Below are positions 45,946 through 54,920 of a stretch of DNA of 64,000 bases, piece by piece. The stretch spans positions 186,001 to 250,000 of the forward strand of contig NZ_AYZB01000058.1 in the NCBI RefSeq assembly GCF_001436415.1, read 5' to 3'. The stretch comes from Latilactobacillus graminis DSM 20719. GTDB lineage: Bacteria > Bacillota > Bacilli > Lactobacillales > Lactobacillaceae. Both the position numbers and the translations under genes were made by a program. Under the pieces are notes generated by a model that was given only the letters and a program-made list of their open reading frames with translations, was not told the origin of the DNA and did not search any database. Within the stretch, counting starts at the first letter, position 1; each line of letters starts with the position of its first letter.

Positions 45946-48063
45946 ATGGCAATTATTGAAGCTGTTATTTTGTTAATTACGTTGGTGATTGTTGCCAACA
46001 TCATCGGGCATTATTTGCCTAATTTACCGGTTAGTTTAATCGAAATTGGTCTGGGGTTAGTGGTGGCGTTAGTTTTTTCCGTCAAGATTCCATTGCGAAC
46101 AGATTGGTTTATGTTAGTGTTTGTCGCGCCATTGTTGTTTAATGATGGGCGTCGTTTCCCAAAAAAAGAACTTTGGGCATTACGTGGGCCAATCATCGGC
46201 AACGCGATTTTTTTAGTCTTTGTAACGACGTTAATCGGTGGTTTAGCTATCCATTGGTTAGTACCCACGTTACCGTTGGCCGCGAGTTTTGCGTTAGCCG
46301 CGATTTTGTCACCAACCGATCCGGTAGCGGTTCAATCAATTTCTGAACAGGCGGACTTACCATCGCGAGTTTTGCATTTAGTGAGTGGTGAGAGTTTAAT
46401 TAACGATGCAAGTGGTCTAATCAGTTTCAAATATGGTATCGCAGCAGCTGTTACTGGCTATTTTTCATGGCAGCAAGCAGCAGGTGATTTTTTATATATT
46501 AGTATTGTCGGCGCTTTAGCTGGGATGGCACTGATGTTAGTCATTCACTTTATACGGTTATTTATGCTACAACAAGGATTTGAAGATGTAATGTTTCACA
46601 CTATTTTACAGTTAGTGACGCCGTTTATTATCTACCTTATTGTTGAAGATTTATTGCATGCTTCTGGCGTAATTGCCGTCGTTGTCGCGGGAATTGTCAG
46701 TCATTCTTCGCGAAATATTTTCCTCGATTTTTTACCGGAATTAAAGTTAGTTACCGAACAGACTTGGTCGATTGGTGTTTACTTATTAAACGGGATTGTT
46801 TTTTTAATTCTGGGTATTGAGTTACCGGTGGCAATGCACAACACGGTTCACAATCCTTTGATTAATACGAGTGAAGAGATCTTGCTCGTATTAGCTGTTT
46901 GGTTGATTTTAGTGCTGGTTCGTGGATTATGGACACTGGCCTATTTGCTTTTTACCAACCAAACGAATCCCAAGACGCTCCATGAAAATATTAAAATTGC
47001 GGTATTATCCGGTTTATCGGGAGTACGCGGGGCCATTACGATGGCCGGAGTCTTATCTGTGCCGACCGTTTTAGCAGATGGCTCGCCCTTTCCACAACGC
47101 GGATTGATGCTGTTTATTGCCGCGGGCGTCATTATTCTCAGTTTAGTGATGGCGGTGGTGTTAATCCCTAAATTAACGAAGGTTAAAGCACCAATTGAGA
47201 TGCGGGGGATGCAACGTGATTTTGAGACCGAATCAACTGTCGAAGAAACGATTGATTCGCGCTTCTTGGATGAAATGGAAGCAAAAATTTATATGTATAA
47301 AGTAGCAGCTAGTATGGTTGAATCAAAGCGCCATATTGATAATAATCGGGCAGCACTAGATTTGCTAGCTGAATACCAATTGATGATTCGGCGCTTGGAA
47401 AGTCAACAAAATGAATCTGAAGTTGGCGATGAATTGCCACCTTTAATTACAGAAGAGTTAATTTTGCGACAAGTTGCCTTTGATGGTGAACGACAGAAAT
47501 TAGAGTCACTGTGGTCTGAAAAAGCCATTGGGACAACAAGTTATCGGCATGGTAGACGGAAATTACGTCAAAAGCAGGTCATGCTATCGGTGATTGGAAC
47601 AAGCTTTAACTGGCATCATGTCCAATTGCAAATTTATCGGGCTTGGTCGCTGATCAGACGGTTGGTGAGTCATCTTTGGTCACACCATGCTGATGCACCA
47701 AATGTAACCGAATGGCAGTTGACCGAACGAGAGATGGCCAAATCCGGCATTAAGCAATTATCATCTTTTTTAAAACAGCCGGAAAATCGGCAACGTCATT
47801 ATAATCGCCAAGTCATCTATCAAATTATTGTACGGTATCGCAATCAGATTGAGCATATGAAAAATGGCGGTCGCCATAATAAGACAGCCATTTATGAGCG
47901 GCAGTTACAAAGATTAAGAGTAACGGCGCTTACTAGTGAAAGAGCAGCGATTCAGGAACTACTTGAACAACATAAAATCACATGGCAGCTTGCGGATGAA
48001 TTACGCAAAGATATCAACTATTCTGAAAATGCCCTGATTTTAGCACGAACGGATACTGAATAG
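45946..48063 (+). CDS. CPA1-family Na+(K+)/H+ antiporter with long cytoplasmic tail
   Basis: A 705-residue cation/proton antiporter. About twelve membrane helices fill residues 1-410, with the ion-site block ILSPTDPVAVQSI near 125 and SGESLINDASGLISFKYG near 146. Residues 425-705 are a large hydrophilic, helical and mostly charged tail with coiled-coil character, as in Bacillus NhaK-like and larger lactobacillal CPA1 proteins. Likely pH or Na+ homeostasis. It starts behind AAAGGGTGATGGG. Confidence 0.9.
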   Translation: MAIIEAVILLITLVIVANIIGHYLPNLPVSLIEIGLGLVVALVFSVKIPLRTDWFMLVFVAPLLFNDGRRFPKKELWALRGPIIGNAIFLVFVTTLIGGLAIHWLVPTLPLAASFALAAILSPTDPVAVQSISEQADLPSRVLHLVSGESLINDASGLISFKYGIAAAVTGYFSWQQAAGDFLYISIVGALAGMALMLVIHFIRLFMLQQGFEDVMFHTILQLVTPFIIYLIVEDLLHASGVIAVVVAGIVSHSSRNIFLDFLPELKLVTEQTWSIGVYLLNGIVFLILGIELPVAMHNTVHNPLINTSEEILLVLAVWLILVLVRGLWTLAYLLFTNQTNPKTLHENIKIAVLSGLSGVRGAITMAGVLSVPTVLADGSPFPQRGLMLFIAAGVIILSLVMAVVLIPKLTKVKAPIEMRGMQRDFETESTVEETIDSRFLDEMEAKIYMYKVAASMVESKRHIDNNRAALDLLAEYQLMIRRLESQQNESEVGDELPPLITEELILRQVAFDGERQKLESLWSEKAIGTTSYRHGRRKLRQKQVMLSVIGTSFNWHHVQLQIYRAWSLIRRLVSHLWSHHADAPNVTEWQLTEREMAKSGIKQLSSFLKQPENRQRHYNRQVIYQIIVRYRNQIEHMKNGGRHNKTAIYERQLQRLRVTALTSERAAIQELLEQHKITWQLADELRKDINYSENALILARTDTE

Positions 48064-48068
48064 AGGTC

Positions 48069-48114
48069 AAAACGCCACACGCTCATTTTCTTTGAGCATG
48101 TGGCGTTTTTTTTT
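48069..48114. terminator. Terminator between the antiporter and yfhO genes
   Basis: AAAACGCCACACGCTCA pairs with TGAGCATGTGGCGTTTT (one mismatch), with nine T on the plus strand. It lies between convergent genes. Confidence 0.9.
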
Positions 48115-48119
48115 AAAAC

Positions 48120-50732
48120 TTAGAATAGACGACGGCGGCGGTAGTATCGGAAGCAATAATTACCGCTAGCCGCCAAAATAACGGTGACTGAAGAAATCAG
48201 TAAGCCACAGTAAAAATAAGGCGGCCAGTATCTGAGGGTAATCGTGTGATGGCCTTTTTTTAGCGGAATAGCAATGAAGTTTTTCAAACCATGTTTGATT
48301 TTAGTCGGATGACCATCAACAGTCGCGTGCCAACCAACAGCATATGGCACAGTAGTCATCAGAACATACTTGTTTTGTGGGATTTTAATGGTTCCTTGAA
48401 TTAAGGTATTCGAAAAGTTGCTGATCTTTAAGGGGTGTGTCTTTAATTGAGTGATCAACTGGGAGAAGCGTTGATAATTTAACTGATACAAATTGATATT
48501 TTGGAGCCATATTTCTTTTTTTGAGAAAGCTAAATCAATTGTTTGTTTCTGACCAATGGCGTCACTTGCTAGATTTAAAACAACAGTATCACGGAATGTA
48601 TCATATTGCTGAATTGGATGACCATTGAGCGTCACTTGCACCGCATTTTTTTCAAGATTTGATCCCAAAGTCAGATAACAAGGGTCACTGGTGGTTGGGG
48701 TAAATGTGTAAATTACATGAGCCGTGTTTTTCGGATTGATGCGCAAAAATGTTTCGTTGAATTTCGGCTTTTGTTTTGCATTTTTATAAGTGACGGTATT
48801 GAAAAATTTTAATGTAAAAAGTGGTTGATCCACTGGTGAATTGACTAAATCAGCGGCAATTTGATTTTGCTCAAGCAGGGGATAATCAGCGGTTACATGG
48901 TGTTTTAGTACTTTTTCAGAAGCAGCAAAGCCAAGCTCTAAGGCGTTTGGGTTTTGATAGATCGCAATTTGTTTTTTAACCTTGCGCAAATGATAGCGGG
49001 CTAGGTCTGGCTTATTAGTACTTAGTGGAATTGTTGCTAGACTCCCAGTGTGATTGAGATAGTAGCGATATCCAAGGAGTGCATCGGTAAAAAGCGTCTG
49101 GTTAGTGTCTGCAACTACACCGTCACCAGCGGGTTCACCGATACTTCCCATGAATTTTGGGTAACTTGGTTCAAGCATTGAATTAAAGTGGGAACCGCCA
49201 AAATAATCAGCTTGCATCGGGTCATTTTTAGTACGCATAAATGTTTTACCAATCCGCTGAAAGGCGTCTTGATTTGGAATTGCGGCGATTGCCGTTTGTA
49301 AATGAGCCGTGTAGTCAGCGTAATCTTTTTGGGAGACATAACTAATCTGATTGAGACTGATCGTCGCATTGGTGACCATTTCACCACCAACACATAGGCA
49401 CAATAGAAATGGATAGTAGTTTTTAAGTGGCACTTTAAGTAATAATATTAAGCAGGTTATGATCAAAAAAGCGATACTTAAATTAATTTGATTAGCGCTT
49501 AAAGCAGTAAAAGACTTAAGGTGCTTAGCGGTATAGCCAAAGATAGCCATTATGATCAAAAAGGGTAGCAAGAGTTGGGTCCCTTTGAACTGTGGATGAT
49601 AGTGCAGGCGTTGAACAGCAAGTATTATCATCCAGAAACTAACGACGTATGAAAAACGATAAGGATACCAAACTGGAAATTGCATACCGTGCCATAATAA
49701 ATCAAGTGGCTCATAACACATTGAAACGCCTAAGAATATGGTGACCAACAAGGCTACCAAGCGTTCTTTACGGGGGATTTGTCGAGTAACGAAATATAAA
49801 AGCATACCAATTAAAACGAAGCTCCCCACGAAGAGATTAGGTTCACCTTTCGGCATTTGATCAAAATTAAAATTACCAATAACCAATTTAGAGAGTATTC
49901 TAAGGGGATTATATTCAAATTTCCAATTGATTTTTTGAATCGTGTATTGCCCTTTACTTTGGGTTAATTGGAAGAAAGTCGGTAATAAAAGCCATGCTGA
50001 AAATAAACCGGCCAAGAGGGAGCCGCTGACAAATTTACCAACGCTACGCCATAGATGTTGCCAATTTTGCCAATGATGGACACAGGCCCAGGCGAAATAA
50101 GCAATGACGAATAGACAAACCATATACCCCATATAGTAATTACTGATTAATAGGATTGTTAAGCTAAGAGGATACCACCAAAAATAACGGCGCGTAAACA
50201 GCCGGTCAATACCTAAAATAATCAATGGTAACCAAACAAGTGCATCAAGCCACATGACGTTAAATTGATTGGCAATGGCAAACCCAGATAAGGCATACGT
50301 AATACTCAGCAGCGGTAACCACCATCTGTTAAGCAAGCGATTGGCCTTTAAATAATATGCAAAGCTTAGGCCGCTGGCACCAGTTTTGCACAAAATAATT
50401 AGCCAAACACCAAAACTTAACCAAGTCCGCGGTGTTAAGAGTACAATTAAATTGAAAGGACTCATCAGATAATAAGCCCAGACACCAAGCATGTCACCAC
50501 CTAGGCCCTTAGCGAAGGAATAAAAGAATGTTTCTGGATGATGTAATAATGTATTTCTAAAAAAAGCGTAGAAGTCAATGTATTGTTGACCTAAGTCCAC
50601 CGTTAAGATTGTTTGACCACCAAATGGAAAAACGTGACGTAAAAGACCATAAATGAATAGAATACCAAATGGTAGTATGAAACTTAGGGCTAATGGATAA
50701 TGACGACGAATAAATGTGTTAAATCGACTCAC
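48120..50732 (-). CDS. yfhO: YfhO-family membrane glycosyltransferase-like protein
   Basis: An 870-residue polytopic protein of the YfhO family, implicated in relatives in glycosylation of lipoteichoic acid or other wall polymers with a CsbB/GtcA-type partner. About twelve helices occupy residues 10-460, an extracellular domain spans about 470-835, and a last helix lies near 838-860. LTVDLGQQYIDFYAFFRNTL near the start is the GT-C-like first external loop. GTG start at 50732 behind GGAGG. No csbB-like partner lies in this window. Confidence 0.88.
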   Translation of the reverse strand: MSRFNTFIRRHYPLALSFILPFGILFIYGLLRHVFPFGGQTILTVDLGQQYIDFYAFFRNTLLHHPETFFYSFAKGLGGDMLGVWAYYLMSPFNLIVLLTPRTWLSFGVWLIILCKTGASGLSFAYYLKANRLLNRWWLPLLSITYALSGFAIANQFNVMWLDALVWLPLIILGIDRLFTRRYFWWYPLSLTILLISNYYMGYMVCLFVIAYFAWACVHHWQNWQHLWRSVGKFVSGSLLAGLFSAWLLLPTFFQLTQSKGQYTIQKINWKFEYNPLRILSKLVIGNFNFDQMPKGEPNLFVGSFVLIGMLLYFVTRQIPRKERLVALLVTIFLGVSMCYEPLDLLWHGMQFPVWYPYRFSYVVSFWMIILAVQRLHYHPQFKGTQLLLPFLIIMAIFGYTAKHLKSFTALSANQINLSIAFLIITCLILLLKVPLKNYYPFLLCLCVGGEMVTNATISLNQISYVSQKDYADYTAHLQTAIAAIPNQDAFQRIGKTFMRTKNDPMQADYFGGSHFNSMLEPSYPKFMGSIGEPAGDGVVADTNQTLFTDALLGYRYYLNHTGSLATIPLSTNKPDLARYHLRKVKKQIAIYQNPNALELGFAASEKVLKHHVTADYPLLEQNQIAADLVNSPVDQPLFTLKFFNTVTYKNAKQKPKFNETFLRINPKNTAHVIYTFTPTTSDPCYLTLGSNLEKNAVQVTLNGHPIQQYDTFRDTVVLNLASDAIGQKQTIDLAFSKKEIWLQNINLYQLNYQRFSQLITQLKTHPLKISNFSNTLIQGTIKIPQNKYVLMTTVPYAVGWHATVDGHPTKIKHGLKNFIAIPLKKGHHTITLRYWPPYFYCGLLISSVTVILAASGNYCFRYYRRRRLF

Positions 50733-50903
50733 GGTAATCCTCCAATTAATAAAAAAATCTAAAAATTAGGTTGCTAGTCCAGTTTTAACTGAGGAAAAGC
50801 TGTAGAATATAACCAGTTAATGACTGAGACTAAGCATAACATATTCTCGCTTGAATTTAGAGATTTGGCATAGCTTGTTTAAGATAATTTTGCTAAACTT
50901 AAA

Positions 50904-50912
50904 TGATATAAC
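50904..50912 (+). promoter_or_regulatory. Extended -10 promoter of the class B PBP gene
   Basis: TGATATAAC, with a poor -35. The leader (about 90 bases) contains two stem-loops: 50925-50946 (AAAAGGTCGC/GCGACTTTTT) and 50958-50986 (GGGCGCT/AGCGCTC). Confidence 0.45.
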
Positions 50913-51008
50913 ACAAAATCGCTCAAAAGGTCGCTAGCGACTTTTTGAAGCATATAAGGGCGCTTTCTCTTCGTTAGGTAGCGCTCAATAAGGAGTATCT
51001 GACCGTCC

Positions 51009-53114
51009 GTGAAAATTATTAAGAGAAAAAGTAAACAAAACCGTGAAAAATCACACATTCCATTCCGCCTGAACTTCCTATTATTCGTCGTTTTCGTGTT
51101 ATTTGCTGCGTTAATTATGCAATTGGGGCGTCTGCAGGTGATGGAAGGTGCTAATTTCCAAGCGATGGTTAATAGTACTGATAAGAAAATTGTCACCGGC
51201 AATGTGCCACGGGGGATGATTCTTGATGCTAAAGGACGTGTGTTAGTTGGTAATAGTGCCAAACCGGCGATTACCTACACTAAAAACATGAATGTTTTAG
51301 CGGATAAAATGTATACTGAAGCCAATCAGTTAACTAAATATCTAACGGTTTCAACGGATAAATTAACTGAACGTGATCAGATTGATTATTATCTCAGTAA
51401 CCCCCGGCAACTTAAAAAATGGAATGCTAAACTGCCCAAATCTGCTAAAGTTGCTAGTGATGGTTCTGAATTGCCAGAAAAAGAAATTTATCAATCAACG
51501 ATTAAACTGGTTAAAAAATCCTTCAAAGGTTTAAACGATCAGCAAAAACAAGCCGCTGCAATTTTTAAAATTATGAGTGGGGCTTACCAGCTCTCAACCG
51601 TTTATATTAAAAATTCCGATGTAACTGATCAAGAAATTGCCCAAGTTAGTGAACATTTGACGAGTTTACCAGGAGTCAATGTCGGTACTGATTGGGAGCG
51701 CGCATATCCCAATGGTAATTCAATGCGCAGTATCATTGGACACGTATCAACGGAAGAACAGGGCTTACCAGAAGATGGCATCAATTCCTTGCTGGCTCAA
51801 GGTTATTCTCGAAATGATCGGGTTGGGACAAGTTATTTAGAAAAGCAATATGAAGGTGTTCTACATGGTTCTAAGTCACAATCGCAAGTTGAAGTTGGTG
51901 CGAATAATCAAATTCTCTCCAGTAGTGTCCTTTTTAAGGGGCAAAAAGGCAGTAATTTAAATTTAACCATTGATCAAGCTTATCAAACGCAAGTTGAAGC
52001 AGCTCTGAAAAAGGTTTATAACCAAGCTAAGTCAACGGGAACAACACAATATTCAGATGGTGCTTATGCCGTTGCTATGAATCCTAAAACAGGTGCTATT
52101 TTGGCGATGGCCGGTGAATCAAATGATCGTCAATCAGGTGAAATTGCTGATGACGCACTTGGCGTCATTAATCATACCTTTGTCATGGGGTCGGCAATCA
52201 AAGGGGCAACTGTGATGGGGGGCTTAATGGACGGCGTTATTACACCAACCAACAATACATTACCTGATACCCCAATCTACTTAACTGGAACGCCGGTTAA
52301 AAAATCAGTTTACCCTGTGGGGACTTTTGGCGCACTGGATGCGGAATCAGCTTTAGAAGTGTCTTCTAATATTTACATGATGCACCTTGCAATGCTTGAA
52401 GGACATGCTAAATACGTACCAAATCAAACAATGACGATGGCACCGGATATTTTTACGAAGATGCGTGGTTACTTTAATCAGTTTGGGTTAGGACAAAAGA
52501 CGGGGATTGATTTGCCAGGTGAAGCTAGTGGCATTGAAGGACCAACTGTCAATGAATATGGTGAGCAAGCCGTCGGATCACTGCTTGATTTGTCTTATGG
52601 AAACTATGATGCCTATACACTAATTCAATTAGCTCAATATATTTCAACAATTGCCAACGGAGGACAACGGATGCAACCTTATCTGGTCGATTCTATTCAA
52701 CAAACCGGCAATGATGGTTCGTTTGGGCAGATTGGTACTAAGACAACGCCAACTGTTTTAAGTACAATTAATGCGCCGGAAAGCTACTTTAATGTGGTTA
52801 AAAAAGGGATGTATAACGTTGTCAACGGGACCAATGCTTGGGGAACGGCACATACTTTGAAAGATATCAAACCAACCTTTGGTGTTAAGACCGGGACAGC
52901 CCAATCCTTTGCCCGTCAAGATCCTAATGATTCAACCAGTAAGCAAGTTGAAACTGTAACCTCTAGTTTAGTTGGGTTTGCTCCTTATGATAATCCACAA
53001 ATTGCGATTGCAATTGTTTTTCCAAATCTCAACACCGACGAAGGCCACTACAATACATTATTGGCTCGTGAGATGATTACTGATTATTACAAATTAAATA
53101 ACATTACCAAATGA
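51009..53114 (+). CDS. pbpA: Class B penicillin-binding protein, PBP2b/PbpA type
   Basis: Monofunctional D,D-transpeptidase of 701 residues. One membrane helix (about 22-42), a dimerisation/pedestal domain, then the transpeptidase domain with active-site SAIK in FVMGSAIKGATVMGGL, SSN in EVSSNIYMM and KTG in GVKTGTAQS. The pattern follows pneumococcal PBP2b; gene context matches Bacillus pbpA, so side-wall elongation is likely. GTG at 51009 is the first possible start after a stop; its AGGAG is 13 bases away, unusually far. Confidence 0.9.
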   Translation: MKIIKRKSKQNREKSHIPFRLNFLLFVVFVLFAALIMQLGRLQVMEGANFQAMVNSTDKKIVTGNVPRGMILDAKGRVLVGNSAKPAITYTKNMNVLADKMYTEANQLTKYLTVSTDKLTERDQIDYYLSNPRQLKKWNAKLPKSAKVASDGSELPEKEIYQSTIKLVKKSFKGLNDQQKQAAAIFKIMSGAYQLSTVYIKNSDVTDQEIAQVSEHLTSLPGVNVGTDWERAYPNGNSMRSIIGHVSTEEQGLPEDGINSLLAQGYSRNDRVGTSYLEKQYEGVLHGSKSQSQVEVGANNQILSSSVLFKGQKGSNLNLTIDQAYQTQVEAALKKVYNQAKSTGTTQYSDGAYAVAMNPKTGAILAMAGESNDRQSGEIADDALGVINHTFVMGSAIKGATVMGGLMDGVITPTNNTLPDTPIYLTGTPVKKSVYPVGTFGALDAESALEVSSNIYMMHLAMLEGHAKYVPNQTMTMAPDIFTKMRGYFNQFGLGQKTGIDLPGEASGIEGPTVNEYGEQAVGSLLDLSYGNYDAYTLIQLAQYISTIANGGQRMQPYLVDSIQQTGNDGSFGQIGTKTTPTVLSTINAPESYFNVVKKGMYNVVNGTNAWGTAHTLKDIKPTFGVKTGTAQSFARQDPNDSTSKQVETVTSSLVGFAPYDNPQIAIAIVFPNLNTDEGHYNTLLAREMITDYYKLNNITK

Positions 53115-53131
53115 AATATTCCGAAATAACC

Positions 53132-53160
53132 TTTTCAGATTCTATAAAAAATGGTATGAT
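53132..53160 (+). promoter_or_regulatory. Promoter of rpmG
   Basis: TTTTCA (53132-53137), 17-base spacer, TATGAT (53155-53160) preceded by TGG as an extended -10. Confidence 0.6.
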
Positions 53161-53222
53161 ACTAAGAGTCTAAGAATTAAACAGTTTTTTAGAAATTTAC
53201 TTACAGCTTGGAGGCTATATCA

Positions 53223-53372
53223 ATGCGTGTTCACATTACAATGGAATGTACAGAATGTCATGAACGTAGTTACTTATCAAACAAAAATAAACGTAACAAT
53301 CCAGATCGCTTGGAATTAAAGAAATATTGCCCACGCGAACGCAAAGTAACTTTACACCGCGAAACTAAATAG
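53223..53372 (+). CDS. rpmG: 50S ribosomal protein L33
   Basis: A 49-residue ribosomal protein, [19 protein letters not shown] at the start and [14 protein letters not shown] at the end. It keeps the first CxxC pair and one later Cys; the fourth Cys of the zinc form is replaced, as in many Firmicutes L33 paralogues. ATG 53223 lies behind TTGGAGG. In relatives it sits between a PBP gene and the 5-FCL gene, as here. Confidence 0.95.
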   Translation: MRVHITMECTECHERSYLSNKNKRNNPDRLELKKYCPRERKVTLHRETK

Positions 53373-53390
53373 TAGTGACGCAAATTAAGA

Positions 53391-53420
53391 GTCGGGGCGC
53401 TTTGCGCTCGGGCTTTTTTT
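53391..53420 (+). terminator. Terminator of rpmG
   Basis: GTCGGGGCGC and GCGCTCGGGC pair with one mismatch around TTT, then seven T. Confidence 0.85.
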
Positions 53421-53438
53421 GTTAAGGAGGGTGTGGGA

Positions 53439-53984
53439 ATGCAAACTAAAAAGCAAATCCGCCAACAACAGATTGAAGCGCTACAAGTATTGGCCCAAAC
53501 GCCAAATATTAAGCAAGCACAAGAAGCGCAATTATTGGCATTGTTCGTTGCCAGCGAGGCGTTTCAAACAGCAACCGTGATTGGTGTGACAATGAGTCAG
53601 GTGTTTGAAGTCGATACTCAGCCGTTAATTGAAGCCATGCGACTAGCGAAAAAGCAAGTAGTCATTCCTAAGACTCTGCCAAATCGGCAAATGGCTTTTT
53701 ATCCATTCACTGTAGCCACTAAATTAGCAATGAGTTTCTACGGCGTATTAGAACCAATCGTGACGGAAGATAGCGTTGCTGTGGTTCCAGATTTAATGCT
53801 TGTGCCAGGCCTAGCTTTTAGTAGCGATGGCTGGCGTGTTGGTTTTGGCGGTGGCTATTATGATCGATATTTGATGCATCATCCAATGTCAACGATTGCA
53901 CTCGCGCTTAAGCCGCAACAAAGAAATACTGATTGGGCCATTGATGAATTTGATGTACCAATCGATCACATTTTTCAAGCCTAA
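53439..53984 (+). CDS. 5-formyltetrahydrofolate cyclo-ligase
   Basis: ATP-dependent folate salvage enzyme (YqgN/5-FCL) of 181 residues. TKKQIRQQQIEAL is the N-terminal nucleotide-site helix, VPGLAFSSDGWRVGFGGGYYDRYL the conserved signature, and the end is IDEFDVPIDHIFQA. ATG 53439 has AAGGAGG eight bases upstream; a GTG two codons earlier is too close to it. It precedes the rhomboid-like gene by 10 bases. Confidence 0.93.
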   Translation: MQTKKQIRQQQIEALQVLAQTPNIKQAQEAQLLALFVASEAFQTATVIGVTMSQVFEVDTQPLIEAMRLAKKQVVIPKTLPNRQMAFYPFTVATKLAMSFYGVLEPIVTEDSVAVVPDLMLVPGLAFSSDGWRVGFGGGYYDRYLMHHPMSTIALALKPQQRNTDWAIDEFDVPIDHIFQA

Positions 53985-53994
53985 AGGAGAAAAA

Positions 53995-54654
53995 ATGACT
54001 AATTTTAAAGAACGTTGGCAAGATATTCCGTTTGTAACATATGCATTGATGCTCTTAAATATTTTAATGTTTGTGACGCTTTTTTTGAGACCATCGCTTT
54101 GGTTGAATGGATTTATATCGGTTAAAGCCTTGTTGAATGGCCATATTATTGGATTTATCATGGCTTCTGTTAATCACGGCCGCTTTTTGAATCTCCTGAT
54201 GGATTTGATTATTTTATATTTTGTTGGTGGACAACTAGAACGATTACTAGGACACTGGCGTCTATTAGCCGTTTATTTTTTAAGTAGTTTAGCAAGTTTA
54301 TTTACAGCGAGTGCTTTTTTAGGGATTAATACGCCAACAGTTATGGCCGGAACCGCTATGTTAGGCGTGTTCGGTGGGTTTTTAATGTTGGGAGATGCCT
54401 TTAAAGAAGAAGCTGTGTTTGGGCAAATTGCCCGCCAATATTGGGTTTTTCTATTTTTAACCATTGGTCTCCAATTTATTGTTAATCACAATGCACTGTA
54501 CGCAATGGTTGGTGGCGTGTTAGGTGGATTTTTAAGTAGTATGGCACTTGGTGCACCTAAGGTGGGGAGAATTAACCCACTCAACCGTGCCGTTAGTGGA
54601 TTAATTTATGTTGGTACGCTAATATTATTTGGTTTCCTGGGTATGAATCATTAA
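53995..54654 (+). CDS. Rhomboid-family membrane protein (GluP-like), probably catalytically inactive
   Basis: A 219-residue protein with about six or seven helices, in the genomic slot of gluP. It keeps the scaffold NHGRFLNLLMDLIILYFVGGQLERLLG. The active-site loop, normally GAS(G/T)A, here reads MAGTAMLGVFGG, with Gly in place of the nucleophilic Ser. The catalytic His of the AHxGG motif is Met (YAMVGGVLGG). ATG 53995 has AAAGGAG upstream and gives no long N-terminal extension. Proteolysis is unlikely; a binding or chaperone role is possible. Confidence 0.82.
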   Translation: MTNFKERWQDIPFVTYALMLLNILMFVTLFLRPSLWLNGFISVKALLNGHIIGFIMASVNHGRFLNLLMDLIILYFVGGQLERLLGHWRLLAVYFLSSLASLFTASAFLGINTPTVMAGTAMLGVFGGFLMLGDAFKEEAVFGQIARQYWVFLFLTIGLQFIVNHNALYAMVGGVLGGFLSSMALGAPKVGRINPLNRAVSGLIYVGTLILFGFLGMNH

Positions 54655-54686
54655 TCAATTTATGTATAATATTAAAGGTGAAGTTG

Positions 54687-54920
54687 ATGAGAACACTATA
54701 TGACGTACAACAACTTTTAAAACAATTTGGCGTTTACGTCCATCTGGGTAAGCGACTTTGGGATATTGAATTGACCAGCATCGAATTACGGCATATTTAT
54801 GATGCAGGGTTGATTGATGGCAAAGTATATCGTGATGCCAAGCTAGTTTTAGTGCGTGAACATCGGTTGGAAACAAATGAAGCGTTTAATCACAATTTAT
54901 TGGAGGAGAAATTTAAATGA
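54687..54920 (+). CDS. yqgQ: YqgQ/DUF910 family protein
   Basis: A 77-residue protein of the DUF910 family, with no known function. LYDVQQLLKQFGVYVHLGKRLWDIEL is the three-helix core. ATG 54687 has AAAGGTGA six bases upstream; a GTG three codons earlier overlaps the site. It overlaps glcK by 4 bases, as in Bacillus (gluP-yqgQ-glcK). Confidence 0.9.
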   Translation: MRTLYDVQQLLKQFGVYVHLGKRLWDIELTSIELRHIYDAGLIDGKVYRDAKLVLVREHRLETNEAFNHNLLEEKFK

